From Naematelia aurantialba (lineage: Eukaryota > Basidiomycota > Tremellomycetes > Tremellales > Naemateliaceae), in contig JAKFAO010000001.1 of the NCBI GenBank assembly GCA_021527695.1, forward strand, positions 2,480,001-2,544,000: a DNA stretch of 64,000 nt, given 5' to 3'. Within the stretch, counting starts at the first letter, position 1; every line of letters starts with the position of its first letter. Below the pieces are notes generated by a model, which was not told the origin of the DNA, did no database searches, and saw only the letters and a program-made list of their open reading frames with translations. Below, piece by piece: positions 15,333 to 27,630 of this stretch. Position numbers and translations under genes: made by a program.

Positions 15333-15479
15333 AGACAGCCTCAGGTAATGCATTACGTTTAGTTGCTCTATAAATCCTCTCAACAACAGCTGGATGACAA
15401 CCTATCGGGTCCTTTTATTGTTTACTAGATTTTGCATCCACTCGGCTCCGAAAACAAGCAAGGCAAAGGGCAACGAGCT

Positions 15480-17294
15480 TTACTGCAGCTGTGCCGGGAC
15501 CTTTCGGGGTGGCGAGTTGGCCTCCCATGCAGCCATTAAACTGATCAGAGTTGGCTCGCTCCACTGCCGTCCAATGAAAGCCATGCCGAACGGCTGGCCT
15601 GAGGGCAGGTATCCAAGGGGCACGCTGACCATAGGATAACCCGCCACAGCGGAGAGTGAGGATGCAGCGCCCTCGGTGGGCAGCACGAGGGCGTCGGCGC
15701 CGTAGGTATCGAGGGTGTAGTCGATGCCGCGGGTACGGCCAATGTGAAGGTCGGCTGCCCGCGCGTCGAGGTAGACGGTGGCATTCTTACCGGTGGTCTG
15801 TACAGCACGGATCAGTTTCTCCTGACAGCACTCGCCTGGAGCGAATTCCAGGTCGGCATTGGCGTCGTCAAAGTTGATGAGATCCTCTAGCGTGTGGATC
15901 GGCGCGGAATCCAGCCACGACAGGTAGACGGCGAGATCGACCTTGAAGTCTGTGTCGAGGACGGTCGTCTCGGCCGTGGAGGTGGCGAGCTCGGCCGCCG
16001 ATGGGACGTTGGCCGGATCCACAATCGTAGCACCGAGGGACTGCATTTCTGCGATCGCCTTGTCCAGCGCCTCATTGATCTGGGGCGGATTCCCAGTGAC
16101 AGTGTCGTTGTAGAAGAAGTCGCGCGGGATAGCGAGCGTCTTGTTAGCGAACGTCGCATAGGGTGCCAGCGCAAACTGCGTGTAGTTGGTCAACGTGTGA
16201 TTTTGGGCATCGTATGTGAACGGGTCCGCTGGATCGAATCCGACCATATTCTCCAGGATGAGAGCAGCGTCGTATGTGGACTTTGTCATGGGTCCCACCG
16301 TGTCCTGGGTCGACGAGATGGGAATGACGCCCGTCCGCGATGAGAGGCCCACGCTCATACGGATCGTGTACAAGGCGGCCCTGTTGGCTGGGCAGACTAG
16401 CGACCCGTCGGTTTCCGACCCGAGGGCCGCAGCCGCAAAGCCGGCAGACGTGCCGACCGCTGAACCCGACGACGAACCACAGGGATCCCCGCCTGCCGCG
16501 AACCCGCCAACGACATACGCCGACTGCGTCTGCCCGCCACGGGCAGACCAGCCATTGGTGATATTGCCTTTGTAGTTGGCCAGCTCGGACAGGTTGGCTT
16601 TGCCCAGCACGATGACGCCCTTGGCCCGCAACTTGCCAGCGACCGGAGAGTCCCCAGGCGTGACGGACCCGAGAAAACCGTAGTTGCCCGCAGTGGTGTT
16701 CAGGCCCAAGGCCATATCGGTGCCTATGTTGTCTTTGAAGAGCATGGGGATACCATGGAGCTCGGACAGAATCGTCTGGTACACCCATGGTATCAGTCGA
16801 GAGAGTCTGTCTAACGATACACGTGCAACTTTGCTCACCCCGTTCGCTCGCAGATCGTCCATCTCTTGCGCAATCGCCATGACGTTGTCATACGGAGCGG
16901 TCTCTATGACAGCGCGCAACTCGAGACCCCTGCGGTTATTGGCATCGATGTTATCCTGGACAAACGTTGGTTAACCCCTAGAGATGCACCGTTTCCCACT
17001 TACGAGATAGCGCTGGACGAGTTGCGTACTGGTGACACTCCCGTTGCTGAGGAATGCCTGGAGGTCCTGGATCGTAGCTGAGAGCACATTGATCTCCGGT
17101 GGGAAGTACCATCGAGGCTGGAGCGGGACTGATGCAGAGCATGCGAAACCGAGCAAGGGCACAACCAGACAAGCGGCCTGGGAGACACCGGGGATGCGCA
17201 AGATGATCGACCAAACAAACAACCGAATGCTAGCAAAGTACAGACTGGGCGACCAAATGCCCGACCACCAAGCTATCAAGTAGTCCGTGGCCAT
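15480..17294 (-). CDS. Secreted amidase, amidase-signature family
   Basis: Amidase-signature hydrolases use a Ser-cisSer-Lys triad. All parts are present: Lys in PMLFKDNIGTDMALG, the Gly/Ser loop GGDPCGSSSGSAVGTSAG, and GSETDGSLVCPANR with the nucleophilic Ser context. Three exons join in frame: ...TQLVQRYL to DNIDANNRRGLEL, and DLRANG to TILSELHGIPMLF. About 560 residues, ending RKVPAQLQ. The start at 17294 gives an N-terminus with a hydrophobic stretch (AACLVVPLLGFACSASVPLQ) that looks like a signal peptide, but it lies about 45 residues in. The true start may be nearer, or an extra exon may exist. Several N-glycosylation sequons (NHT, NYT, NDT) fit secretion. Its substrate cannot be read from sequence. 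Confidence 0.88.
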
Positions 17295-17686
17295 ACCTCC
17301 CCCCTGAACCGTTATCGGCACGACGCTCTCGCCGAGCACTTGTCCGCCCACGCACTCCTCGTGCCCGTGTAATCTTCTCAGAAGCAGACGCCCGTCCCTC
17401 CGAGTCACCAGGACGAAAGAGGCGAGGACTCTCAAAGTTGGGCAGGTATTAGAAAGGCTTGCCAGCAACACTGTCACCTCATGGCATGCCTAACCCAACG
17501 TCAAACCATGTAGTCATGGCCCCTACTTTTCATGCTGAATGTATCCCCCTCCATACGAATTAAGGGAGTTTGAGGTTAGATGTATATTTGAATAGACGTA
17601 TGTAGGAATATATGTTTGTATGGATGGACGTCTGTATGACATGTACTAAATGACGAGACCCGATCCCACTCGTTGGCCACATTCAC
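17295..17686. other. Spacer between the ABC transporter stop and the amidase start; no gene seen
   Basis: 392 bp between two minus-strand genes. It must contain the 3' end of the ABC gene and the amidase promoter. A stretch at about 17580-17645 is rich in TATG/GTATG-like words but is not a regular repeat. Confidence 0.5.
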
Positions 17687-20600
17687 TCAATCGCTCACGC
17701 CAGACTTCGCCTCGTGCACACGTTTGGCCATCTGCACTGATCAGCGATCGTCATCTGCCGACAAATCCAGATGTTCACCTCGAACAGCTCTTTCTCCTCT
17801 CCACTTTGTCTGCACAGATCCCGGAACGTTCCCTCCTCGTTCTGCATGAGCTCCCATGGCGTTCCATACTCCAGAACCTTTCCATGGTCAAGTACCAAAA
17901 TTCTGCAAAGACATTCAGCTTGTGCGCTTATCGTTCAACTCACCGGTCCAGCCCTGCCACCGTCATGAGGCGATGTGCGATCACCAACATCTGCGTGTCG
18001 GCCAAGCCAGTCCGCAGCACATTTTGGATCGTCATATCCGTGGCATGATCAAGATTCGCGGTCGACTCGTCCATGATCAAAAAGTTGGAATCACGAAGTT
18101 TGAGCAGGCCGCGAGCGAGCGCAAGGAGCTGTCTTTGACCCTGGCCTGTTGGTAGCGACAATCAGCAATGTGGCACACCTCTTTCATTGGGGGACGTACT
18201 AAAATTCTTGCCGCCAACAGCCACCTTTTCATCCAGACTCCTTATGATTACCCTCTCCTCCACCTCTTCGGCTTCCTCGTCTGCCTCGTCTTCTCGTTCC
18301 TCACCGGGTCGGGCTGTTGTGGGTTTCAAAGCCTCTGCCTGGAGATGCTTCAGAGACTGCACCCTTAAACTTTTGTCCTTGATCTGCGCGGTAAGGTCTT
18401 TGACCGATGCCGACCGACTGGGAGCACGTGAGGGGGCACGTGAGGGGGGACGCGACGTGCCAGGAGTGCGTCCAGAAAGACCGCACTGTCGAAGCGCTTC
18501 CCATACTTCTATGTCTTCATGCTGATCAAAGGGGTCAAGGTTATCCCTAATTGTTCCCGAGAACAGTTGAGCCTCTACAACATATAAGTATTCTCGGTAG
18601 GGAGTGCTCAAAACTGACCTTGAGGCAGGATAGTAAGGCGCGAACGGAGAGTTGACAAGCTGAGCTTGGAGATGTCAAGGCCATCGATAGTTATCGAACC
18701 GGATTCCTGGTGCAAGAATCGGAAAAACGACAATGCCAAAGCTAGCGAAGGTGAGCCGTGGTATGCAATTGCAGCCAAGTGTACTGACTGCTCTTCCCGC
18801 TACCGGTTCGGCCACAGATCCCAATCTTCTCCTTTGGCTTGATCGTAAAGGACACGTCACTAAGTACAGGTGCCAACTGTCGTGGGGCTTAGCTTCGACT
18901 AGCACAAAACTTGTCCGGCTAACCTGCGGAGCGTATCGACATGTTAAACCCTCCACCACGACAGCGCCATCTCGCGACGGCCAGTAAGCGGGCGGCTCAG
19001 CACCCTTGGCATGTTCCTCTTCCTCTACCTCAAGTTCCAGATCTGCCAAGTCAGTTTGGTTCTCGGGTCACAACTCACATTCGGAGACTCGCTCAACGCT
19101 GTTCATTGACATTTGACTGGCCGCATAAAGCCGCACAACCCAAAGTACATATTCAGTGAAAGACACTGCTCGTTTCAGCTTACATGCCACTTGTTCGTAA
19201 GTCGGCATTACTCACGAGCATAAGTGATTGACAGTCCAACCGCACCGGCGTCCATTTTGGGATTACGCAAGGCAAGGAGACAAGCAAAGATGGTGACCAG
19301 CGATCCGACAAAGTTGGAAAAGTTGTTTAGCACCCGGTTAGCCTGCCAGAGATACCAGAAGCAGCGTCTGTTTGCAATCGTTAACATTGCCTTACAACGC
19401 AAAGACCGGTCTGCCCACGTGTTCTGGTCAAGTTCCTGGAAGAGCTTGCGCATGAAGCGAGCGCTATCACCATATGATCGGATGGTGGACATGCCCACAA
19501 GGGCCTCGCTAAAGCTGATGAAGAATGGCGATCGAGTTACAGACTAGATACTGGATCAGCTGTAACCCCAACGAAGAGGCCAACGGGCTCACATCGAACC
19601 GCTTGATTTCCCGGCTTGTGGTGACGTAAAGTGTTCCAACAGCCCAATATAAGACGGCAATGAGAATAAGAGCCACCAAGAACACTGATGAAACTGTTAG
19701 ATGTGACAACAAAGAGGAAAGGTAGCTTGCTGGGTGTCGAGAAGATGACAACGGCCAGCACCGCTGCAACATTCAGTATGCACTGGGCAAAGAAGAGCAT
19801 GACTACAACAGTCAGTCTTCGAACATTTGAGATACACGCGGACTCACTTTCAGCGGCTTCGAGGTCTATTGATGAGACATCCTTGCTGAGGCGGTTCATA
19901 ATTCGCCCACTATATACTGTCAGCGTGCGTCTAAGCGAGACCTTGACAGCTCACGAAGGGGTCGAGTCGAAGAAGCTACGGCAACGCTTCAGCATACTGC
20001 ACCACCTCACAGCAGGACATACCGCATCTTTGCTCCGAGTACCCGTTTCAGGAGCTGCTTGTACAACCTTCTACTTGCTTGTAGCCCGCCGAAATAATTG
20101 AGTCCGATGCGCATGCCGACCGTAATGAAGAACGCCAGTCCAATGGCGCAGTATACGCCGAGGTAGAATTGCGTCGATCGATCACTCTCCAATAGATACG
20201 CTTGGAGCCGCTGTCGCCTATCCACCGCATTCGCCCAGTCTTTAATCCAAGCGGTGGTGGCGACTTGCAAGCCCTGCGAGGCAAAAAATGCGGTCACAAG
20301 CAGAACCCAGTACGACAAGCCACCCATTGACGAATAATAAAGAGCATATGTACTCCAACCGACGGATCCTTGAGATTGCGTCTCACTCGAAACGAGCTTC
20401 TTGTCGGTCTTGGTAGCCTGATCCGCGTCGACTTGCTTCTGTGTTTCAAGCGCGTCGCGCTCGATGCCATCGAGGTTCACTTCGATGATATCGTGCGTTG
20501 AGTCGGGAGTGAGGGTGGAGGAAGTCGGTGATGTACTCTCATCATCCTCTGGCAGATCAAGAAGTGAAGCAACTTCTGAGGGCGGGCCAGCAGCCACTAC

Positions 20601-23521
20601 ACGCCCACCGTCCAGACTGACGACGTACGCGGCGGATGGGACAACCAGCGGAATGGCGTGTGAGACGAGAATACAGGTGCGACCCCGCATGAGTGCCCCC
20701 TTTAGACAGTGCGCATGGAGATGGCGAGCGGTCTGCGCATCGACGGCAGATAGAACATCGTCGAGGATAACTGTCTTGGCAGGCGAATATAGCGCTCGCG
20801 CCAGAGCGATTCTTGCCTTTTGACCTCCTGAGCATGTCGTCCCCTTTTCGCCGACTTCCGTCTCGTCTCCAAGTTCGAATATTTCAAAGTCTTTACGAAG
20901 AGCGCATGCGTCCACCACCGCATTGTATCGCTTGGCGTCCCACGCACAGCCAAAGACGATGTTGTCACGGATCGATGCGCCGATGAGCCAGGGGGTTTGC
21001 GCACAGAATGCCACTGTATCCGATAGACCCGTAGCCATGTCAATCGGGCAGATATCTCGGTTCGCATGATCATCGGGCATGAAAATTTTGCCCTTCAAGA
21101 GCATGGTCTCGCCCAGGAGTGCGAGAATCAAAGTAGTCTTTCCAGATCCGACCGGACCAGTGACGACGCTCAATTGGCCCAAAGGGAACGATAAGTCAAG
21201 CTCTCCCAGTTGGAAAGGTTCGAACTCGGCTTCCTTGATATCCTCCGAAGTTACGTAGCCTACAACTGCACCTTTGAAGCCCACGGCTGGATCGCCGGGG
21301 CCTGGAGTACACAGTTGCGAGTACTTGAGTGTCTCTGGTTCATCCAGGTAGGCCTGAATACGGTTACAGGACACGTACGACTGAAGAAGACGAGTAAGGG
21401 TGTCTTGAAAGAGCCCCATAGGGTCTCGAAGCATGTTGAACAGGATCAACGAGGAGAATGCTCGATCGGCCGTAAGAGGCTTCTTGAGGACTAGGGCGTG
21501 GACGGCAAAGGCGGAGGCGGTAACGAGAATCGGCGTTGCCCAGATGATACAGTTATAGAAGACATTGACAGTGTAGCGCCGAGCGAGCCATTTGAGTTCG
21601 TTCCTTCGGGACACCATCATTCGGTCAAAGAACTTTGCTTCCCAGGCGTTAAATTTGATGAGTTTGATGTGAGCGATGACTTCGGTGACGGCTTCGAGGC
21701 GTACGTCGACAGCGCCCATGAAGCGTCGCTGGACGATGGTGTAAATGCTCGAGATGACGGTATGTACTGGAATGAGAGCGACCAGGACCGCAATACCAGC
21801 AAAGGCTGCAACGCCGAGAGTGTTGTATAGGAGAATGGAGTTGATGACGATGGCAAACGGGCATGACCAGATATAGAAGATGTACGCGCAGATCTCAGAG
21901 ATTTGGAAGCCGTCGACTGCGACAAGGTTGTTGATCTTGCCATCGGTGGCCCCAGCCTCCTCAGCCGGCGCATCTGTCCTTCCGTCCTTGGGTGTGGCCT
22001 TCTTGACCGGCCCCTTCTTGACCGAGCCAGCAAGATCTTGTCGGCGAAGCGCCTTGGTGAATACTTCGGCGATGATGATGGCTCGCAATCGAATGCAAAG
22101 CCGCCTGCCGAGGTAGAGTGACTGGCCCATAGCGGTCACACCGACAGTCTGGCCAATAACCATCATGGCCACGTACATGAACGCGACATGACCAGGACGA
22201 GGATTCGTATCCCGCTCACTCACATATTGCAACAAGAGCCGCAAGCCTGCAGGTGGCAGATATTGCAGAAGTACGAAGAGCGTGGCCCAGGACTGGCTTT
22301 GTCAGCGCTTTCGGACATGTGGATGACATGTGAATGGTAATTTACAGCTTGGAAGAACAGATCAGGAGCGAAGAACCTGAGGAGATCCCACGGAAGACGC
22401 CGCTTCCTTTTTGCATCCCCATGCTTCTTCGCATAGGAAGCATCCCGACGGGCCTGGTAAGTACGGAATGAGCCAAGGCTGCTCGCAGCGCTGTCATCTT
22501 CTCGGATGGCAGGTATGTCTTCGAGCTTGATGGGCGTTATGTAGTGCTTGAACAATATAGGAAGCATGAACGTATATGTCGCTCTCGAAAAGACGGCTAA
22601 GATGATTAGCCAACGTCGATAATGTGGATCGAGCAGTAGACTGACAAGTTGGCTCTTCTGGATGAGTGGGCAGCTTCGATCCATAGCTACCGGAACTCCC
22701 GCCACCTTTGGAATGGGAGCCGGCAAGAAGGCCAGACATGTCCTCAGCGTAAGGAACGCTGATGAGCGCAGCCCAGTAGACCAGCTCGACAATAGTCGGT
22801 GCCAAGGCAACCCCAGGTCGACCGGGGGCGACGATAAGACTGCGGAACTCGAGGAGCGCCGGAATAAGATGTAGAGTGAGGATGGTGCACAGGGGTACCG
22901 ACGGCAGAAGGGTGAGAAGGGTGAAAAATGCCTATGGCGGTCAATCTCCAGCAGAAGAGCATGTTGGGATCGGCAGACGCACCGGGAACGCAATACCCCA
23001 CCATTGGCCTTGCAGTATACACCGTGCCAGCTCGACACTAAGCCATGCAAGACCTCCGCCTAGCGCGATCCATCCTCTCAGCCTGTTCCAGAAGACAATC
23101 TTCGGGGGTACAGCCCTGTACTCCTCCATGACCTTGACGGCCTCGTTTGGAGGCAGAGACTTTTCATCCGAGGTAGAGCCTTCCTTCTGTGGTAGAAGGT
23201 TTGCCGCCACAGCACCGAGGATGACGTCCGCTTCGAGTCGAGCGAGATTAGACTCGGCGGTCGGGGAGATGAGGGTCGCAGACGACAAGTGCGGAGCTGG
23301 GTTGCGCTTGGCGAAGATAGCAACGATGTAGTACGAGATGACGGCGGCAGCGCACGCAATCATGAGTACCAATGGCCATCTTGCCAGGTATCTAGACTAT
23401 GTCAGACGCGGGAATGTGCGCCATGGTGAAGGACCTACTGCTGACGGAAACAAGGAGTGAAATCGATGCCATTCCAAAACACCTGGCAGCTTTCTGCAGG
23501 AGCAAACGTCCAGGCCAGCAT
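17687..23521 (-). CDS. Full-length ABCC-type ABC transporter (MRP/Ybt1-like)
   Basis: ATP-driven exporter of about 1,500 residues in many exons, probably of the vacuole or plasma membrane. Order from the N-terminus: [20 protein letters not shown] and several extra N-terminal helices (TMD0), TMD1, NBD1, TMD2, NBD2. NBD1 has Walker [10 protein letters not shown], signature [15 protein letters not shown], and Walker B VILDDVLS with Asp in place of the catalytic Glu, as is typical of ABCC NBD1. NBD2 has Walker [10 protein letters not shown] split by an intron, signature [11 protein letters not shown] and Walker B FLIMDEST with Glu. The last exon reads [14 protein letters not shown]. Odd point: between the Q-loop and signature of NBD2 lies a hydrophilic insert of roughly 60-70 residues, with [11 protein letters not shown] and a run of acidic residues. 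The substrate is unknown; ABCC relatives export conjugates and bile acids. Confidence 0.92.
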
Positions 23522-24217
23522 GTCGAATCGCTCGTTGGTACTCGCTGAGACTAGTAGAGTACCTCGCTATCGGTAGCTCCCGCAGCGGACAGGAGTATTT
23601 GAATCGCGGACCGTTGGATCCTCACTCCCGAGAGAGAGAGAGAAAAAAAAACCCTGCTGGATCCAAGATAGAGACCGTCCTCGAGCTCTCTGGCCAGAGA
23701 GATCGCCTCTCGATGGTCGCTTGGCAGCCGGACTATGCACAGTGCCTCTGTCGATTTCGTCGCTGTATGGATGACTACGAGCCCTTTTTGAATAAAGATG
23801 CAAAAGACGAAACGAATACGAGCTGCGGGCTCCCGATCTGCATCGTGGAGCACACCCACTGCCAACGGTCATCACCGACGTGATTCAGCAGATAACCAAC
23901 CCCCCCTTGGACGAGATGGGCTACATATGCAAACACTCGAAAGCCTGTGTGAGTACCAGTCGTACTGCTCGCCGCAATAGTGGGACGCATGGTGTTCATG
24001 TTGGTTCTTCGTTACTAGAGCCCTCCTGCCCGCAACCTTCCAACACCGCGTGGGTTGCCTTAGACCCTCGTTCCCTGCTTCACCAGTTGTCTCTGTTCGT
24101 GATTTGCAGTCCCAGCTTAGAGGTCGAGATCGTTTCATACATCGCCACGCAATCTCCGGCACTGTACCGTCGCCCGAAGGTCCCATTCCTTCTTATGCGT
24201 TTGTTATTTGCAATTCG
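23522..24217. other. Spacer upstream of the ABC gene; no gene supported
   Basis: About 700 bp between the ABC start and the end of the first dehydrogenase gene, both on the minus strand. It should hold the ABC promoter. The only notable feature is a short purine tract at 23631-23650 (GA repeats, then A8). The open frames here look random. Confidence 0.5.
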
Positions 24218-25691
24218 TCACAGAACAGGATACCCCTCTGCATCAAAATGCACTGGGAGCCCCGAGTGGAAAGAGTGCGTGAGAGCCTTCGCGATGATAG
24301 CCGCTTGTAGAGCATCGTCCGCAGTCGTTGGGATGGCTGGGTGTTGGTAAGTATTCAATTGCCTTCAGAGCACGTACGAGTGTTGTCCAAGCAGCAGTCT
24401 ACAAACGCATTCACTTCGTGCAGGAAAGCATCACCGAATCGCTCGACGTATTTGGGCCTGTCACATCAGCCAACGGCAGCGCATCAGTCGAAAACTCACG
24501 TCTTCTCAGACCGTCTGCCTGCGCCGTCTGCGATCTTTACTGCACTCGCGTCGGGTGTCTGTTGATAAGCTCATCTCTGGCGACAGAGCGGTGCCGCTCA
24601 CTTGAACCACCAGCTTCTGTTCCAGACCATAGACCTCTACAGTGCTCTCATACCCGTTCATCCCTGTCCGACTGAGATGCAAAGTGCAGGACGCGCCGTT
24701 GGTGAATTCGATGATGCCCAGCGCGTTGTCACAGTCTTGCTGCTCCACAAGTTCAGGATGACGAACGATAGTCCCTGTCGCATAGACCCTTTGAACCTGC
24801 TTTTTCGTGGGAGGCGCAGGTGCAGACGACTGCGTCAACGGATCGGGAGATGATGCCGGAAGGCCGTTGACAGGCTCCGTTACGGTTGGGGGGGGTCCTA
24901 CATTGAGCAACCACCGCGCCATGTCGATATCATGGATCCCACAGTCCATGAAGATGCCGCCCGACGACTTGGCATATTCGACAAAGTATCCCGAAGGGTC
25001 ATATTTATCGCAGGTGGTAGACTTGAGAATAAACGGTTTCCCGGCTCGCTGGGAGGCTAAATGAGCATGGAGCTCGTTGAGAGCTTTATCGTCTGGCGAA
25101 CGCGGATTTTAAGCAAAATACTTTCGCTGCAGTCTCCAACTTACAACGCCTCACGAATCCAAGCATCACTTTGAGGTCTGGCCGCTTGTTCGCCGCTTCT
25201 ACAACGGGACGGGAGTCATCCACGTCGAGGGATATGGGCTTTTCCAAGAGAATGTGCTATGCTTGGTCTCAGTCAAGGCGGCGAATGCACAGCACTCGTC
25301 GCACCTTGTTCTTTGCAATAGCGGCGAGAGTCAATGCGGCATGGGTACTAGTTGTGGTAGAGATGATGACCGCGTCCACGTTTGGCAGGTCGAAGACATC
25401 TTCAGGTTTGGTGTAGAGTCTAGGAAGAGCTCAGCGTCGCTATCGCTATACGGGGCTTTCAGAGCTCACGGGACTCCCGGCATATGGGTCTGAGCCCATT
25501 GTGCAGTAGCAGGAGCTGGATCGGCGATGGCTACAAGCTCAGCGCGAGGCGATAGATGTCGGATCTGATGGCCAAAAGGTCAACCTGGTCGCCCAACCCA
25601 AACAGATTGCGCGACGCACATTGTAGGCATGCCTCTGTCCCATCCGCCCACATCCAAGAACTGCAACTCTAAGCTTGTCGACAGGCGACAT
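24218..25691 (-). CDS. Gfo/Idh/MocA oxidoreductase 1 (inositol 2-dehydrogenase-like)
   Basis: NAD(P)-dependent sugar/polyol dehydrogenase. The start at 25691 gives MSPVDKLRVAVLGCGRMGQRHAYN, the Rossmann loop of the family. Splicing continues to RHLSPRAELVAIADP. Exons after that read DCGIHDIDMARWLLNV (active-site His region) and LVEQQDCDNALGIIEFTNGA...LHLSRTGMNGYE. The C-terminal exons were spliced to PKYVERFGDAFLHEVNAFVDCC and ...GLPVHFDAEGYPVL. Closest relatives visible are the two paralogues at 30.2 and 32.4 kb. It differs from both by a Pro/Ser-rich insert of about 25 residues after WLLNV. It is divergent from the TIM-barrel gene across only 248 bp, which suggests shared control. Substrate assignment rests on context: myo-inositol oxygenase and a polyol transporter lie in the same block. 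Confidence 0.88.
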
Positions 25692-25939
25692 GGTAAGCTA
25701 GGTCGACGTGTGAGGCTGAGCTCAAGCTCGTATGGAGCAAGCACTCTTGGAGTAGACAGAAATATCAGTCAGCCAATGGAATTCACCGGCCGGTAGCAGT
25801 GGGGGTTCGGGTGGAATGGACCGGGGACGCCGGGGCCACCTCGGTACCTCGGGAGGTTACCATCCTTCCCCCTCTATTTGACAGTTGACACGGCTCGAGT
25901 CTTGTCCGCTGCTGCCTGGCAGAAGTCACACACGAACAG
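25692..25939. promoter_or_regulatory. Divergent promoter of dehydrogenase 1 and the TIM-barrel gene
   Basis: The 248-bp spacer must serve both genes. It has a CCAAT box in CAGCCAATGG (about 25773) and a palindrome CACCGGCCGGT (about 25787-25797). A double CCTCGG/ACCTCGGG word lies at about 25840-25855. CGG triplets are the usual half-sites of Zn2Cys6 regulators, but binding is inferred only. Confidence 0.5.
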
Positions 25940-27273
25940 ATGGTTGCTGTCACAGCAGAGCGACTGAAAACGGTCCCGGTCGGTGACTGCATTCAATGCC
26001 TTGGGTCTCATACCAATCACACCCTCGAGGTCAAGTTTGCAGCCCTCGAGAAGGCCGGCTTTACCATCACCGAGTTCTCCTTTGCCGAGTACTACAGTTG
26101 GGTTCGCAACCAAGTGTCCCATTTGTAAGTGGAGCTGCAAGACGGTGCATCAGGCAGCTGATCTTCTACAGGCCTGATATCGACCCCGAGTCGCTGGGCA
26201 ACGCCAAAGCTAGCTTTGACGAAGAGCAAGTTTGGCAAGCCTTGTATGATCATGGTCCTAAGATCAAGGCTCTCGCAGGCCAGCACGGCGTCAAGATGCT
26301 CAGCATACAATGTCTGGGGCAGTTCGACGGATGGCCAGCAAATTCAGAGCGAGAGACTCTGGCAAGAAAGAAGGCTGAGCATTGGCTCCAAGTCTGTGTT
26401 CATCTCGGACTCGAATTCTGCCAAGTGAGTTACTGTAGCTGTCATTCCACTTGAATCACACTCACCTTGTCCAGGTCGGTGTGAACGACAATTACGATGC
26501 CATTGCCGGCAGAGAGAAGACGATCGAGGACATGAGATGGCTTGCTGAAAGGGCTGAGGTTCTTGGCATCAAAATCGCCTTTGAATCGTGGAATTTTGCA
26601 CCCAAGAACAACGAATGGGAGGCCACCTACGAGGTGGTAAAGGCTGTCGTGAGTCCGATCTATTAGGCAGAAAGGCCTGCTCATTTCCATCAGAATCACC
26701 CCAACCTCGGGCTCTGTATCGACACCGCTCAGTGTGCCTTGGCTCCTGCGTATGGGTTCGACCCCACTTCTGGCAACGGATACACCGAGGTTCCCTTTCA
26801 GGCTCTGCTCGCTCGACTGCGAGCACTACCTGCCGAAAAGATATTCTTCGTCGAGATCTCGGACGTTCTCAAGCCGAGCCCTCCTCTGCTCCTGGGAAGT
26901 GCATTTGACGACTGGCACAGAGCTCAGGGCCCGGGATATCGTACTGGCTTTACTTGGTGCAGGTGCGCGAGGGTCATACCTCACATTGGACAGGGAACGG
27001 GCAAACTGGTACGAGGCAACGAGGGCTTGGGGGCAGCACGCGTCGCGGAGCTTCTCAGAGCGATCCTAGAAACAGGCTTCCAAGGTGCGTAGAGTCGCCA
27101 ATGGTCTCTCGGATTCGTTCCTCCCACTGAACAGAGTCTCCATAGGACCGATGTTTTACGAGTGTTTTGAAGCGGCGGAGCAAGAACAGCCAGACTTGAG
27201 CATCCCCGAGGAGCTTGCTCAGGCGGCGAAGCTGTCTTGGGAACTCATGAGTGCTGCAATCCTAGCAGCGTGA
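25940..27273 (+). CDS. Xylose-isomerase-like TIM-barrel enzyme (inosose/3-dehydroshikimate dehydratase type)
   Basis: Sugar-phosphate isomerase/epimerase superfamily, about 370 residues in five exons. The start at 25940 gives MVAVTAERLKTVPVGDCIQC; exon joins give VSHL-PDIDPESL, EFCQ-VGVNDNY and EVVKAV-NHPNLGL. Candidate metal ligands are the Glu in IKIAFESWNF, the Asp in LGLCIDTAQ, a residue in IFFVEISD, and the Glu in MFYECFEA. The C-terminal half (W..CARVIP, G..AARVAELLRAILETGFQGP) resembles fungal 3-dehydroshikimate dehydratases. In bacteria, IolE of the same fold dehydrates scyllo-inosose. Both reactions dehydrate a cyclic beta-hydroxyketone, so an inosose dehydratase role fits the neighbours, but a shikimate-type substrate cannot be excluded. 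Confidence 0.85.
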
Positions 27274-27630
27274 TTGCCTACATACTTGCATGCAACCGCG
27301 ATTATCCATGATCTTGTAATTGCGCCCTGTCTTGTCAAGTGTGAAGGTATCATGCCCTGCCAAGAGGGGCAGGTCCTGTTGAATGCGATCGAGATCACAT
27401 TCACATCCCCAGTCAGAACACATGAATTCATAGATCGCGCTGCTGTCTATCTTACAACTGAGCCCAATTTTCTGCCTGTAGCACGAAAAGAGGCAGTCCA
27501 GTCAAACAAGCACATCGACCGAGTCACACCGAAAACACCTCTGCCCATACGATACAAGACATCCCCAACTTGCCGGTGATCATTCGTCCACTTCTCTCTA
27601 GTTTCACGACTAGGTCGTGTAACCTCGGTT

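Noticed and set aside
25400..25691. Dehydrogenase 1 as a pseudogene, because its N-terminal frames are broken
   Set aside because: Introns with normal GT..AG ends restore one continuous frame through the whole family length.
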